A DNA stretch of 64,000 nt from Qipengyuania marisflavi (GTDB taxonomy: Bacteria > Pseudomonadota > Alphaproteobacteria > Sphingomonadales > Sphingomonadaceae). Position numbers and translations under genes: made by a program. The DNA is taken from contig NZ_VCAO01000009.1 in NCBI RefSeq assembly GCF_005884405.1, forward strand, positions 1 through 64,000, written 5' to 3'. This document shows positions 37,897 to 46,445 of the stretch, piece after piece. The notes under the pieces are model-generated. The model saw nothing but the letters and a program-made list of their open reading frames with translations, was not told the DNA's origin and did no database searches. Every line of letters begins with the position of its first letter. The stretch's first letter is position 1.

Positions 37897-38526
37897 GTGC
37901 AAAGCTACAAGAAAATCGTCGGATTGTTGATGGCCGGGGCTATGGCAGGCGGCGTTGCGCAGCCCGCCCATGCTGGTGATGACCCATTTATTGGGCAGAT
38001 CACCAATTACGGTTTTAACTTCTGTCCGCGCGGCTGGGCGGCGGCAAATGGCGCAATCTTGCCAATTTCATCAAACACTGCATTGTTCAGCCTGTATGGG
38101 ACGACTTTTGGCGGCGATGGGCGGACGACTTTCCAATTGCCCGATCTTCGCGGCCGGGTGCCGCTTGGCGACGGCAGGGGGCCGGGTCTTTCCGACATTC
38201 GGCTCGGAGAGCAGGGTGGGTTAGAGACTGTCACATTGACGGCGCCAGAACTGCCATCACACACGCATGCACTCAACGGGTCACTCAGTCTCAGGACAAG
38301 TACGTCCGCTCCTGATACCAATGATCCTAATGGTGCGGCGCTGGCGACATTTCCCAGCGATCGGAACATTTATTCAACCAGCGCGAGAGACCGGCCGGGT
38401 ATGCCGGTGGTGGGGCAGATTACACTTGCCAATACCGGCGGCGGTCAGGCGCATGAAAATCGCCCGCCTTTTCTGGTGATGAACTGGTGTGTTGCGATTC
38501 AGGGAACTTACCCTTCTCGCAGTTAG
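37897..38526 (+). CDS. Secreted phage tail-collar domain protein, copy 1
   Basis: About 209 residues. The GTG at 37897 lies six bases after GGGAGG; the TTG at 37891 touches the ribosome binding site and is less likely. A signal peptide ends near AHAGD. The mature part is a tail-collar domain: NFCPRGWAAANG, GTTFGGDGRTTFQLPDLRGRVPLG (first part), then THTHALNGSLSLRTST and GMPVVGQI. It is related to the MdpB/microcystin-dependent group. Two paralogs follow. Tail-collar domains are usual on phage fibres; a Sec signal and absence of phage genes indicate an exported cell protein of unknown role. Confidence 0.88.
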   Translation: MQSYKKIVGLLMAGAMAGGVAQPAHAGDDPFIGQITNYGFNFCPRGWAAANGAILPISSNTALFSLYGTTFGGDGRTTFQLPDLRGRVPLGDGRGPGLSDIRLGEQGGLETVTLTAPELPSHTHALNGSLSLRTSTSAPDTNDPNGAALATFPSDRNIYSTSARDRPGMPVVGQITLANTGGGQAHENRPPFLVMNWCVAIQGTYPSRS

Positions 38527-38580
38527 GCGGAAAAAGATCGGTAACATAAATAGCGGCAATGCGGGTTTGGGAGTGTGGAT

Positions 38581-39213
38581 ATGACGATCGGCAAGAAATT
38601 TGCGGGCACAGTGATGGCGGCGGCAATGGTGAGCGGCAGCGCGCAAACCGCGCAGGCGCAGGCCTCAGAGCCATATATCAGTCAGCTCATTACGACTGGC
38701 GCCAATTTTTGTCCGCGTGGCTGGGCCCGGGCCGAGGGGCAATTGCTGGCAATTAGTGGGAATGATGCGCTGTTCAGCCTGGTCGGCACCATTTACGGCG
38801 GTGATGGCAGGACGACATTTGCATTGCCGGATTTGAGAGGACGCACGCCAATTGGTTATGGAGTAGGTCCTGGTCTCCAATCCTATTCTATTGGCCAAAG
38901 AAGTGGGGCGGAACAGATTACCCTGACCCCGCTTGCCATGCCCACGCATACGCATAATGTCGGGGGTAGCCTGAATCTCAGGACCAGCACGTCGGGGCCA
39001 GATACCAATGATCCCAATGGCAACGCGCTGGCGACCGCACCTGAGGGTCAGAACAATTACACCACTGCCGCACGCAATCGGCCGGGGATGCCTGTGGTTG
39101 GTCAGGTCACTATCTCCAATACTGGCGGCAGCCAGCCGCATCAGAACCGCCAGCCTTACGTGGGGTTGACCTGGTGCATCGCTCTGTTCGGTATCTATCC
39201 TTCGCGGAATTAG
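38581..39213 (+). CDS. Secreted phage tail-collar domain protein, copy 2
   Basis: About 210 residues from an ATG seven bases after GGGAG; a GTG six bases earlier is also possible. The signal peptide ends near AQAQA. It keeps the same landmarks as copy 1: NFCPRGWARAEGQLLAIS, YGGDGRTTFALPDLRGRTP (part), THTHNVGGSLNLRTST, GMPVVGQV and a terminal YPSRN. The leader GCGGGTTTGGGAG resembles that of copy 3 (GGCAGGTTTGGGAG), so even the translation signals were duplicated. Confidence 0.88.
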   Translation: MTIGKKFAGTVMAAAMVSGSAQTAQAQASEPYISQLITTGANFCPRGWARAEGQLLAISGNDALFSLVGTIYGGDGRTTFALPDLRGRTPIGYGVGPGLQSYSIGQRSGAEQITLTPLAMPTHTHNVGGSLNLRTSTSGPDTNDPNGNALATAPEGQNNYTTAARNRPGMPVVGQVTISNTGGSQPHQNRQPYVGLTWCIALFGIYPSRN

Positions 39214-39272
39214 AACTAGGCATTCACCACATTTAATGGCGATACTGCAGAGGCAGGTTTGGGAGACAGATT

Positions 39273-39905
39273 ATGGTTGGAAACGGAAAATTTGCAGGAT
39301 TTCTGATTGGTACCGCGCTGATGTCGAGCAGTGCCCCACCCGCCCATGCACAAGCCACACCTTATCTCGGCGAAACGGTGATTTTCGGGATGAATTTTTG
39401 CCCGCGCGGTTGGGCCTCGGCCTCGGGTCAGCTTCTCGCAATTAGCCAGAATACGGCGCTATTTAGCCTGCTTGGCACTCAATATGGCGGCGACGGCAGG
39501 ACGACCTTTGCATTGCCTGATCTGCGCGGGCGGGCAACAATTTCGTACGGACAAGGTGGCGGGCTGTCCAATTATTTGATTGGCCAACGAGGTGGACAGG
39601 AAACTGTCACGCTGACCGAAGCCACCATTCCTGCGCATACGCACATTGCCAGTGGGTCGCTAAGCTTGCGGACCAGTACTGGGGCTCCGGACACGAATGA
39701 TCCGAACGGTGCTGCTCTGGCCACTATGCCTGCTACACAGGCTGGCCCTTACACCACCGGCAACAGAAACCGTCCGGGAATGCCGGTTGTCGGTCAAATC
39801 ACTCTTGATGCAACGGGTGGCAGTCAAGCGCACGAAAATCGCTCGCCTTATCTGGCGATGAATTGGTGCATTGCGACCCAAGGGCTGTTCCCTTCCCGCA
39901 ATTAG
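39273..39905 (+). CDS. Secreted phage tail-collar domain protein, copy 3
   Basis: 210 residues. The signal peptide ends near AHAQA. It carries NFCPRGWASASGQLLAIS, YGGDGRTTFALPDLRG, AHTHIASGSLSLRTST and GMPVVGQI, and ends FPSRN. The conserved HTH triplet in all three copies could bind a metal, as HxH triplets do in some phage fibre tips; this is inference. The three copies may be differentially used surface or secreted proteins, or subunits of one assembly. Confidence 0.88.
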   Translation: MVGNGKFAGFLIGTALMSSSAPPAHAQATPYLGETVIFGMNFCPRGWASASGQLLAISQNTALFSLLGTQYGGDGRTTFALPDLRGRATISYGQGGGLSNYLIGQRGGQETVTLTEATIPAHTHIASGSLSLRTSTGAPDTNDPNGAALATMPATQAGPYTTGNRNRPGMPVVGQITLDATGGSQAHENRSPYLAMNWCIATQGLFPSRN

Positions 39906-39947
39906 GATGGCGTTACCGGCACTGCGCCGGTCGTCATTATGGCCAGT

Positions 39948-40244
39948 TTAGGTGAGCAGTTTCTGCCCCTGCTGGCGGATCGCGCCAGCCACCATCGGCT
40001 CGACGAACGCAAGCGCGGGCGGCAGGTCGATTTCAAACACCACCTGACCCTCTTCGATCAGCACGCGGCCATCGACGGTCTGCCCCATCGCCTTGACGTT
40101 CAGCGTCATGCAATCCTCGCCCGGCCAGGCGGTTGTGACCTGCGCAATGCCGCCAGGGACAAAATTGCCGATATCGCCGCTGCGGCTGGCCAGGCGGTGG
40201 CGGACTTCTTCTTTGGGCAGTGAATGGGGAATGGGGACGCGCAT
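39948..40244 (-). CDS. Polyhydroxyalkanoic acid system family protein
   Basis: A 98-residue protein beginning MRVPIPHSLPKEEVRHRL, the typical opening of the small PHA-granule-associated family, with VNVKAMGQTVDGRVLIEEG-like beta strands in the middle. It is predicted to associate with polyester granules, though members also occur away from PHA synthase genes, as here. The start overlaps the stop of the XpaC-like gene by one base, so it is in an operon with it. Confidence 0.8.
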   Translation of the reverse strand: MRVPIPHSLPKEEVRHRLASRSGDIGNFVPGGIAQVTTAWPGEDCMTLNVKAMGQTVDGRVLIEEGQVVFEIDLPPALAFVEPMVAGAIRQQGQKLLT

Positions 40245-41002
40245 CAGGGTTTGTGCTCCAGTTCCGGGGCGGTCTGCGCCCCGCTGCCAAATTTGTAATC
40301 GAGATAGCGGTTCTTGATCGCCAGATCGTCCAGCGAGCCCTCGGCCAGCTGGCGGGTGATCGAATCGATTTCGCCGCTGATCTTGCCAAGGCTGTCGGTC
40401 AGCTGTTCGTCGGGCGTGGCACCGGCCCGTTGCTCGGTGCGCAGATGGGCCGGAATCTTGCGATAGCTTTCGACCATCTGCGGCAGCTGCTCACCCACCA
40501 GACTGCGAATTTCGCGCGCCTTGACGTGGTTCTGGTCAAGCCCGTCGAGCTGATGACCCAGCCCATCAAGCTGGACCCCGATCTGATCAACCAGAGTGAC
40601 CGCGGGCGGCGGCAGGGCAGGGCGCTGCGCCTCCAGCCACAATTCGGTGCGGCTGACCATCTGCTGGACATCACCGCGATTGAGGTCGGCGCGCTTGGGA
40701 ACCTTGAGCTTGGGATAATTGCCCAGCACTGCCACCGCGACGACGCTGGCCAGAATCAGCGCCATCACGCCAACCACGCCGATCCCGTTTAGAATTACGC
40801 CAATCATTCCCGTGGCGACCCAAATCCCGAACAGCACCAATGCGATGTTGCGGATCTTGCGGGTTAGGTGCTTTTTCTTGAGCTTGGCCGACCCCTCGCC
40901 AATTGACAGCGCGCGCCGATGCCGCCCGCCCGCGCGGTTGTCATCGCGCACGATCCGGGCCTCCTGAAGCAGGCGGTCGCTTTGCTGGGTCAGATCGCTC
41001 AA
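40244..41002 (-). CDS. XpaC-like membrane protein
   Basis: A 252-residue protein with two hydrophobic segments at about residues 50-95, then a Pro-containing linker and a helical C-terminal domain. Context and layout match the XpaC (5-bromo-4-chloroindolyl phosphate hydrolysis-like) family that is routinely found directly with TelA. Its molecular role is not settled. It starts 1 bp after the TelA-like gene ends. Confidence 0.65.
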   Translation of the reverse strand: MSDLTQQSDRLLQEARIVRDDNRAGGRHRRALSIGEGSAKLKKKHLTRKIRNIALVLFGIWVATGMIGVILNGIGVVGVMALILASVVAVAVLGNYPKLKVPKRADLNRGDVQQMVSRTELWLEAQRPALPPPAVTLVDQIGVQLDGLGHQLDGLDQNHVKAREIRSLVGEQLPQMVESYRKIPAHLRTEQRAGATPDEQLTDSLGKISGEIDSITRQLAEGSLDDLAIKNRYLDYKFGSGAQTAPELEHKP

Positions 41003-41003
41003 G

Positions 41004-42218
41004 TCAGCTCTCCACCGTCAACAGCGCGCTTTCGCCCAGTTGCTGCTGCGCCTGTGACTGGCCTTCGGCGCGGGCGATATAGCCCTTCGATTTCTCGACC
41101 TCGTCGGACAGCGTGTTGACGGTCTGCTTCATGCTGTCGAGCGCGCGCAACTTGAAGGAATCGACCTCGTCCATAGTGTCGTAAATGTTCTGGAAGGCGC
41201 GCTGCAGCGTTTCGAGCGGGATGGTGCTGGATGCCGCCTGTTCGTGGATCTTGCCGGTCTGTTCGCGCAGCATCGTGCTGGTGGAATCGATGATCCCGGC
41301 GGTGGTCTGGTTGAGCGCAGTGATCTGGCCCAACACCAGACGCTGGTTGGTCATCGCTTCGGCCACCGTTACGGCCGTGCGCAATGCGCCCACTGTGGTG
41401 GTGCTGGCGCGGTCGACGCCCTTGACCAGTTCGACATTGTTTTTCTTGACCAGATCCAGCGCCAGATAACCCTGAACCGAAACCGCCATCTGTGTCAGCA
41501 AATCCTGCGTACGCTGGCGGACATAGAACAGTGCGGTCTCGCGGATCGCCTTGGCCTTGGCCGGATCGGTTGCGTCCAGTTCGAGCGCCTTCTCCTCCAG
41601 CTTCTCGTCCAGCTTCTTGGAGATATGGATCATCTGTTCCAGATTGCCCATCGCCTCCCACAGCTTCTGCCGTTCGACGTCGATGGCGGCATTGTCCATG
41701 ATCAGTTCGTCCTTGCCGCTGGCAAGGTTGCCCAGGATCGACTGGATATGCGTCTGCGCGCTTTGATAGCTGCGGAAATAATTGGTCAGCTTGTTGCCGA
41801 ACGGGATGATGCCCAGGATCTTGCGCGGGCCAGACAGCTTACCGCGTTTGCCGGGGTCCAGATCCTCCACCACGCGGCGCAGTTCGGCCAGATCGCTGCC
41901 GACACCTTCGTCCTTGTCCATCGCGCGGATCGGCCGGTCGAGGAAGCGGTTCGACATGCCTGCTGCCGCCATGATTTCCTTGCGGCCCATATTGGTCAGC
42001 TGATCGACCTTCTTGCCGAATTCGGGAGAATTGGCGTCGATCGTGACCAGATCGGTAACAAAGCCATCAACCTTCTGGTCCAGCTTGCTCTTCACCTCAT
42101 CACCCACCGGGACCAGCCCGGCGGCCTTTTCCGGTGCGACAGTTGGCACCGGATCCGGCGGCGTCAGGTCGAAATCATTCGCTGTTGCGGTGGCGGTCTT
42201 GGTCTGGCTGTCGCTCAT
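41004..42218 (-). CDS. TelA-like toxic anion resistance protein
   Basis: A 404-residue, mostly helical cytoplasmic protein. The family pattern is visible in MGRKEIMAAAGMSNRFLDRP, the central QSAQTHIQSIL region, and the C-terminal TVTVAEAMTNQRLVLGQITALNQTT (part) segment. TelA proteins were named for tellurite resistance, but family members are better described as general envelope-stress factors. It heads an operon with the XpaC-like and PHA-type genes. Confidence 0.87.
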   Translation of the reverse strand: MSDSQTKTATATANDFDLTPPDPVPTVAPEKAAGLVPVGDEVKSKLDQKVDGFVTDLVTIDANSPEFGKKVDQLTNMGRKEIMAAAGMSNRFLDRPIRAMDKDEGVGSDLAELRRVVEDLDPGKRGKLSGPRKILGIIPFGNKLTNYFRSYQSAQTHIQSILGNLASGKDELIMDNAAIDVERQKLWEAMGNLEQMIHISKKLDEKLEEKALELDATDPAKAKAIRETALFYVRQRTQDLLTQMAVSVQGYLALDLVKKNNVELVKGVDRASTTTVGALRTAVTVAEAMTNQRLVLGQITALNQTTAGIIDSTSTMLREQTGKIHEQAASSTIPLETLQRAFQNIYDTMDEVDSFKLRALDSMKQTVNTLSDEVEKSKGYIARAEGQSQAQQQLGESALLTVES

Positions 42219-42364
42219 GGTGCCGAAATGCTCCCGTTTCGATCTTCGAGCCCGTGACAGGGCCTCAGTCTGTATTAGTGCCGTAAGACACGGCTTTCAA
42301 GCTTAGCCTAGACTATCATAGGTAGGATTCGGAGAAAAAAGCGTTATGTGTTAGCGCCGAAGGA

Positions 42365-42401
42365 GTCGACTGGTAATTTCAGGGTCGACTGGTCGACTGG
42401 T
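42365..42401 (+). repeat. Short GTCGACTGGT repeats before HWE kinase gene
   Basis: GTCGACTGGT occurs at 42365-42374, 42384-42393 and 42392-42401, the last two overlapping with an 8-bp period. They end 13 bases before the ATG, around the ribosome binding site GGGGAG. Confidence 0.5.
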
Positions 42402-42414
42402 GGGGAGCGCGGAT

Positions 42415-43431
42415 ATGTCAGGTGATTTTGTAGCGCGCTTTGCCGATCAGACGCAGGATGTGCTCAAGGCCATCCTCGACAAATCTCAGGATTGCATCAA
42501 GCTGCTCAGCCTTTCCGGCGAAGTCGAATATGTGAACCACAATGGCTGCCAGGCGCTGGCGGGCGGCGACTTCGCTGCGCTTACTTCCAGAAGCTGGGCC
42601 GATATCTGGCCAGACGACAGCCGCCCCAAGCTCGATGCCGCGCTGGCCAGGGCCGTGCGTGGCGAGCGGGGGCGCTTTGAAGGCTATTGCCCGGGTGCCG
42701 ATGGCGAGCCGCGCTGGTGGGATGTCGAATTGTCCCCGGTCATGAATGGCGACGGCAAAATGACGCATGTCCTGGCCATCTCGCGCGATATTACCGTGTC
42801 GATGCAGGAGCGGATGCAGGACCGGATGCGGCGCGAAACCGCAGAGGCCGAGGCCGAGCGGTCTGACAATGTTGCGCGCGAGATGCGGCACCGGCTCAAG
42901 AACTTGCTGGCGGTCGTGTCATCGGTCGCCAAGCTGATATCGCGCCATGCGACCAGCCCGCGCGAAGTGATCGACCGGCTGGAAATCAAATTGCAGAATT
43001 TGGCGCATGCCCAGGATTTACTGACGATCAGCCGCGATCAGCCGGTCAATGCCGCGGTTGCAATCCAGCAGGTGCTTGATGCGAGCGGCGCAGGCGAAAA
43101 GGTAACTGTTGCGGCCCTGCCTGACGCCCGGCTGGGCGATGACGCTATCCAGCAATTGGCGCTAATCCTAGGCGAATTACAGACCAATTCGCTCAAATAC
43201 GGTGCGCTGGGCAGCGATGCAGGGCAAATCACGCTGAGCGCGACGCTGCAGGATGCGGTGATGTGTCTTCACTGGCATGAGGACACCGGAGCGCCAATGT
43301 CGCCGCCGGAAAAAGAGGGTTCGGGATTTTTGCTGATGCAGCGGCTGGGTTCGACCAGCAATCACCGCGCCAAGATCCATTGGCACGACAATGGCCCAGC
43401 CTTCGACTTCTACATTCGCGTAGTAAGCTGA
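42415..43431 (+). CDS. PAS-domain HWE-type sensor histidine kinase
   Basis: A 338-residue soluble kinase from the ATG following GGGGAG. A PAS domain (about residues 10-125, ending HVLAISRDIT) is joined to an HWE/HisKA2-type kinase. His159 in REMRHRLKN is the phospho-acceptor, ELQTNSLKYGALG is the N-box and GSGFLLMQRLG the G-box. No membrane segment is visible. It converges with a receiver-only gene 12 bp away that has an EcfG-type promoter, so this kinase may feed the general stress response. Confidence 0.9.
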   Translation: MSGDFVARFADQTQDVLKAILDKSQDCIKLLSLSGEVEYVNHNGCQALAGGDFAALTSRSWADIWPDDSRPKLDAALARAVRGERGRFEGYCPGADGEPRWWDVELSPVMNGDGKMTHVLAISRDITVSMQERMQDRMRRETAEAEAERSDNVAREMRHRLKNLLAVVSSVAKLISRHATSPREVIDRLEIKLQNLAHAQDLLTISRDQPVNAAVAIQQVLDASGAGEKVTVAALPDARLGDDAIQQLALILGELQTNSLKYGALGSDAGQITLSATLQDAVMCLHWHEDTGAPMSPPEKEGSGFLLMQRLGSTSNHRAKIHWHDNGPAFDFYIRVVS

Positions 43432-43443
43432 CAGGAAACTCGC

Positions 43444-43815
43444 TTATTCGGATGTAGCTAGTCCGTGGAGAGTTTCGACAATCTTTCCGCGCGGGGTAGG
43501 CTTTTCCAAACACACATAAGCGCGAAACTGTTCGGGCAAGGTATCCAGACTGCAACGTGCGCTGATAAAGGCGAATGGCACCTGATGCTGTTGAAGCTCG
43601 CGTGCGAGTGGCCAAACCTGTTCTCCGCCCAGATCGACATCGAGCAAGGCGGCATCCAGCTGGTTCTGGCGGGCAAGCTGCAAGCCGGTCGTCAGATCAA
43701 GCGCTGGGCCGACTGTCTCGACTTCCAGGTCCACAAGCAAATCATCAATGTCGTAAGCGAGTACGGGGTTGTCCTCGACAATGAGAACGCGTTTCCCGGT
43801 TAATTTCTGCAACAT
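43444..43815 (-). CDS. Single-domain response regulator
   Basis: About 123 residues, a receiver only: VLIVEDNPVLAYDIDDLL with the acidic pocket, LLDVDLGG with the phospho-acceptor Asp, FISARCS at the Thr/Ser position, and LEKPTPRG with the conserved Lys. The ATG at 43815 is preferred over a TTG at 43830. A GGAAC-N16-CGTT promoter lies upstream. Stress-induced single receivers such as SdrG tune PhyR phosphorylation in Sphingomonas; a similar job is plausible here. Confidence 0.88.
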   Translation of the reverse strand: MLQKLTGKRVLIVEDNPVLAYDIDDLLVDLEVETVGPALDLTTGLQLARQNQLDAALLDVDLGGEQVWPLARELQQHQVPFAFISARCSLDTLPEQFRAYVCLEKPTPRGKIVETLHGLATSE

Positions 43816-43865
43816 GATAAAGCACCACAATCATCACAAGGTGCGACCCTTGCGTATGAGGGCTA

Positions 43866-43890
43866 AACGGTTGGGGAATCGCGGGGTTCC
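43866..43890 (-). promoter_or_regulatory. EcfG-type promoter of the receiver gene
   Basis: Minus strand: GGAAC (43890-43886), 16 bases, CGTT (43869-43866), an exact match to the alphaproteobacterial stress sigma consensus. A start near 43859 would give a leader of about 44 nt. Confidence 0.75.
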
Positions 43891-43983
43891 GCCGCTAAAC
43901 GCTAAAGCGAAGGAGTTTCGCGACAATCCGAGAAGGCGTTGAAATTGCTAAATGTTAATGTTCCACAATGGCAACACTTCGCG

Positions 43984-45717
43984 TCAGGCGGCCAGATCCA
44001 GCGGTTGAATTTCACCTGCAAGATATTGCCGCTTTGCCTTGGCGCGGCTGAGTTTGCCTGAACTGGTGCGCGGCAAAGTGCGTGGCGGGACCAGTTCGAC
44101 CACGCAGCTCATGCCGGTGACCGAGCGCACCTTGTCGGCGATCTGGTCACGCAGGCGAACGCGCTCTTCAGGGTCGGATACGCGGCAATGGACCAGTACT
44201 GCGGGGGCTTCCTCACCATTTTCTGTCTCGACAGAAAAGGCGGCAATATCGCCGTGATTGAAGCCGGGCAGCTGTTCTACCGCCCATTCAATATCCTGCG
44301 GCCAGTGGTTCTTGCCGTTGATGATGATCATGTCCTTGGCGCGTCCGACAATGAACAGATAGCCATCCGCCATATAGCCCATGTCGCCAGTATCCAGCCA
44401 GCCATCGACCAGACAGTCCTCGGTCGCTTCCTGATTGCGGAAATAGGAATGCATCACGCTGGTACCGCGGCACCAGACTTTGCCGATCTGATGATCGCCC
44501 TTGGCACTGCCATGTTCGTCACGAATGGCCACATCCATACCGGGCAGAGGTTTTCCGCAATTGACTATTGCCCGGTAACGCGCCGGTTTGCTGAGATCAC
44601 GCGGATAGCCTGACAGGCGCTCTTCCTCGACCAGTTCGACCCGAATACCTTCGCCCGGCGGCATCACAGTGACCGCCAAGGTTGCTTCGGCCAGGCCATA
44701 GCTGGGGGTGAAGGCCTTGGCCTTGAAGCCTGCCTCGGAGAAGGCGTTCACAAAGCTTTGCATCACATCGGGGCGGATCATGTCCGCGCCATTGCCCGCA
44801 GTGCGCCAGCGCGACAGGTCGAAGCGGTCGGACACATGGCTCTGACTGGAAATGCGGCGTGCGCAGATGTCATAGCCGAATGTGGGTGAGTAGGAGAGCG
44901 TGGTGCCCTTGTTACGGCTGATCAGGTCAAGCCATGCCAGCGGGCGCCGCGCGAAATGTTCGGTGCGCAGCAAATCGACCGACACCTGGTTCGAAATCAA
45001 TGACAGGAAACAGCCGACCAGCCCCATATCATGATACCACGGCAGCCAGCTGACCACGCGGTCGTTCATGCCGATATGCATTGCGGTGGCATGGCCGAAC
45101 AGATTGTGCAGCAGCGCGCGGTGCGTCACCGCCACGCCAGTGGGGAAGCGCGTCGAGCCGGAAGAATATTGCAGATAGGAAATATCGTCTGGCTGCGCCT
45201 CGGGCAGCTCGCAATCGCTTGCGGGCCGCGCGGAGAATTCCTCCCACGTCTGGCCTTCACAGCCTTGCCGATCCGCCGCCGCCTTTGCCATTTCGGCAAT
45301 GTCCGAGGGATAGAGCAGGATCTTGGGATCGCTGCTATCCAATTGGACCGACAGCTGATCGATATAGCTTTCCTTGCCGCCAAAGGTGGTCGGCAGCGGC
45401 AGCGGCACGGGCCACACACCGGCGTAGATACAGGCGCAGAACATCGCGGCGAATTGCGCACTGGTTTCGGCAACCAGCGCCACGCGGTCGTCCTTCTGGA
45501 AACCGGCAGCAATCAGCTGGCCGGCGCCCTTCAGCGCGTCTTCGCGCATCTGCGAGAAGGGATAAACTGTTTCCAGTTCCCCGCGCATATCGTGAAAATT
45601 AAGGCCTTTCTGGCTTCGCGCGGCGTAGTCGATCGCCTCGTTAAAGGTCGCGAAATCGGATCTGCGGCGCGGCAGATCGCAATCATTCGGCGTCGGCGTC
45701 AGAGCGGCGTCGGTCAT
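43984..45717 (-). CDS. Fatty acyl-AMP ligase (long-chain fatty acid adenylating enzyme)
   Basis: About 577 residues from the Met at 45717; the longer frame to 45963 would overlap the divergent recX. Adenylating core motifs are visible: YSSGSTRFPTGVAVTH (P-loop), FTPSYGLAEATL, and GWLDTGDMGYMADGYLF followed by GRAKDMIIINGKNHWPQDIE. The C-terminal SSGKLSRAK carries the adenylation Lys. These are features of FAAL-type enzymes, which activate fatty acids as acyl-AMP for transfer to a carrier protein. No polyketide synthase or carrier protein gene is adjacent. Confidence 0.88.
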   Translation of the reverse strand: MTDAALTPTPNDCDLPRRRSDFATFNEAIDYAARSQKGLNFHDMRGELETVYPFSQMREDALKGAGQLIAAGFQKDDRVALVAETSAQFAAMFCACIYAGVWPVPLPLPTTFGGKESYIDQLSVQLDSSDPKILLYPSDIAEMAKAAADRQGCEGQTWEEFSARPASDCELPEAQPDDISYLQYSSGSTRFPTGVAVTHRALLHNLFGHATAMHIGMNDRVVSWLPWYHDMGLVGCFLSLISNQVSVDLLRTEHFARRPLAWLDLISRNKGTTLSYSPTFGYDICARRISSQSHVSDRFDLSRWRTAGNGADMIRPDVMQSFVNAFSEAGFKAKAFTPSYGLAEATLAVTVMPPGEGIRVELVEEERLSGYPRDLSKPARYRAIVNCGKPLPGMDVAIRDEHGSAKGDHQIGKVWCRGTSVMHSYFRNQEATEDCLVDGWLDTGDMGYMADGYLFIVGRAKDMIIINGKNHWPQDIEWAVEQLPGFNHGDIAAFSVETENGEEAPAVLVHCRVSDPEERVRLRDQIADKVRSVTGMSCVVELVPPRTLPRTSSGKLSRAKAKRQYLAGEIQPLDLAA

Positions 45718-45845
45718 ATATTTGGCGTTACCCGTGAAGTTACAGTGACTTGCTGTCACTCTCATATGATTTGACCGCATGCTTCCCACACATACGGCCC
45801 GGCAGTCTTTCCCATTTGGCAAGGACTGTGGCACGATTATGACCG

Positions 45846-46445
45846 ATGCGACCACGAGGTGCAAATCGCGGGGCTCCCCGCCGCAAGCCACAACCGCTCG
45901 ACCGTGCGCGACTGGAAGAGCTGGCGCTGTCCTATGTCGCCCGCTTCGCCACAACTTCGGCAAAGCTCCAGACCTATCTGCAGCGCAAATTGCGCGAGCG
46001 CGGGTTTGCCGGTGAGGATGAAGGGAAGGAGGCGCCCGATGTGGCGGCGCTGGTCGCGCGGTTTACGGAGAAGGGGTATGTCGATGATGCGGCATGGGGC
46101 CGGGCCAAATCGCGCGATCTGCTGGCCCGCGGCTATGGCGCGCGGCGTGTCAATGAAGCGCTTCATGCAGGCGGTTTGAACGATGAGACACGCGCGGTGT
46201 TCGAGCCCGGTGAATTCGACCGACGCCAGGCCCTGCTGACTTATGTAAGAAAGCGCAGGTTCGGCCCGTTCTCGCGGGAGCAGGACGAAGATGTCCAGTC
46301 CGCTGCCAAGCGCCGCGAAAAGCAGCTTGCGGCGGTGCTGCGCGCAGGCCATGACTTTGCCAGCGCAAGACTGGTGATCGGCGCAGGCAGCGTAGAGGAG
46401 ATCGAGCAATGGGTCGCAGAAGCACAGGATTCAGGCGCTCATTAG
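45846..46445 (+). CDS. recX: Regulatory protein RecX
   Basis: A 199-residue helical, basic protein with the RecX three-helix repeats: ALSYVARFATTSAKLQTYLQRKLRERGF (part) and EKGYVDDAAWGRAKSRDLLARGYGARRV (part). It modulates RecA filaments. No recA is adjacent. The next gene begins 37 bp before its end. Confidence 0.85.
   Translation: MRPRGANRGAPRRKPQPLDRARLEELALSYVARFATTSAKLQTYLQRKLRERGFAGEDEGKEAPDVAALVARFTEKGYVDDAAWGRAKSRDLLARGYGARRVNEALHAGGLNDETRAVFEPGEFDRRQALLTYVRKRRFGPFSREQDEDVQSAAKRREKQLAAVLRAGHDFASARLVIGAGSVEEIEQWVAEAQDSGAH

Noticed and set aside
41244..42257. 337-codon plus-strand frame opposite the TelA-like gene
   Set aside because: Antisense to a recognisable family protein, with shadow-type composition.
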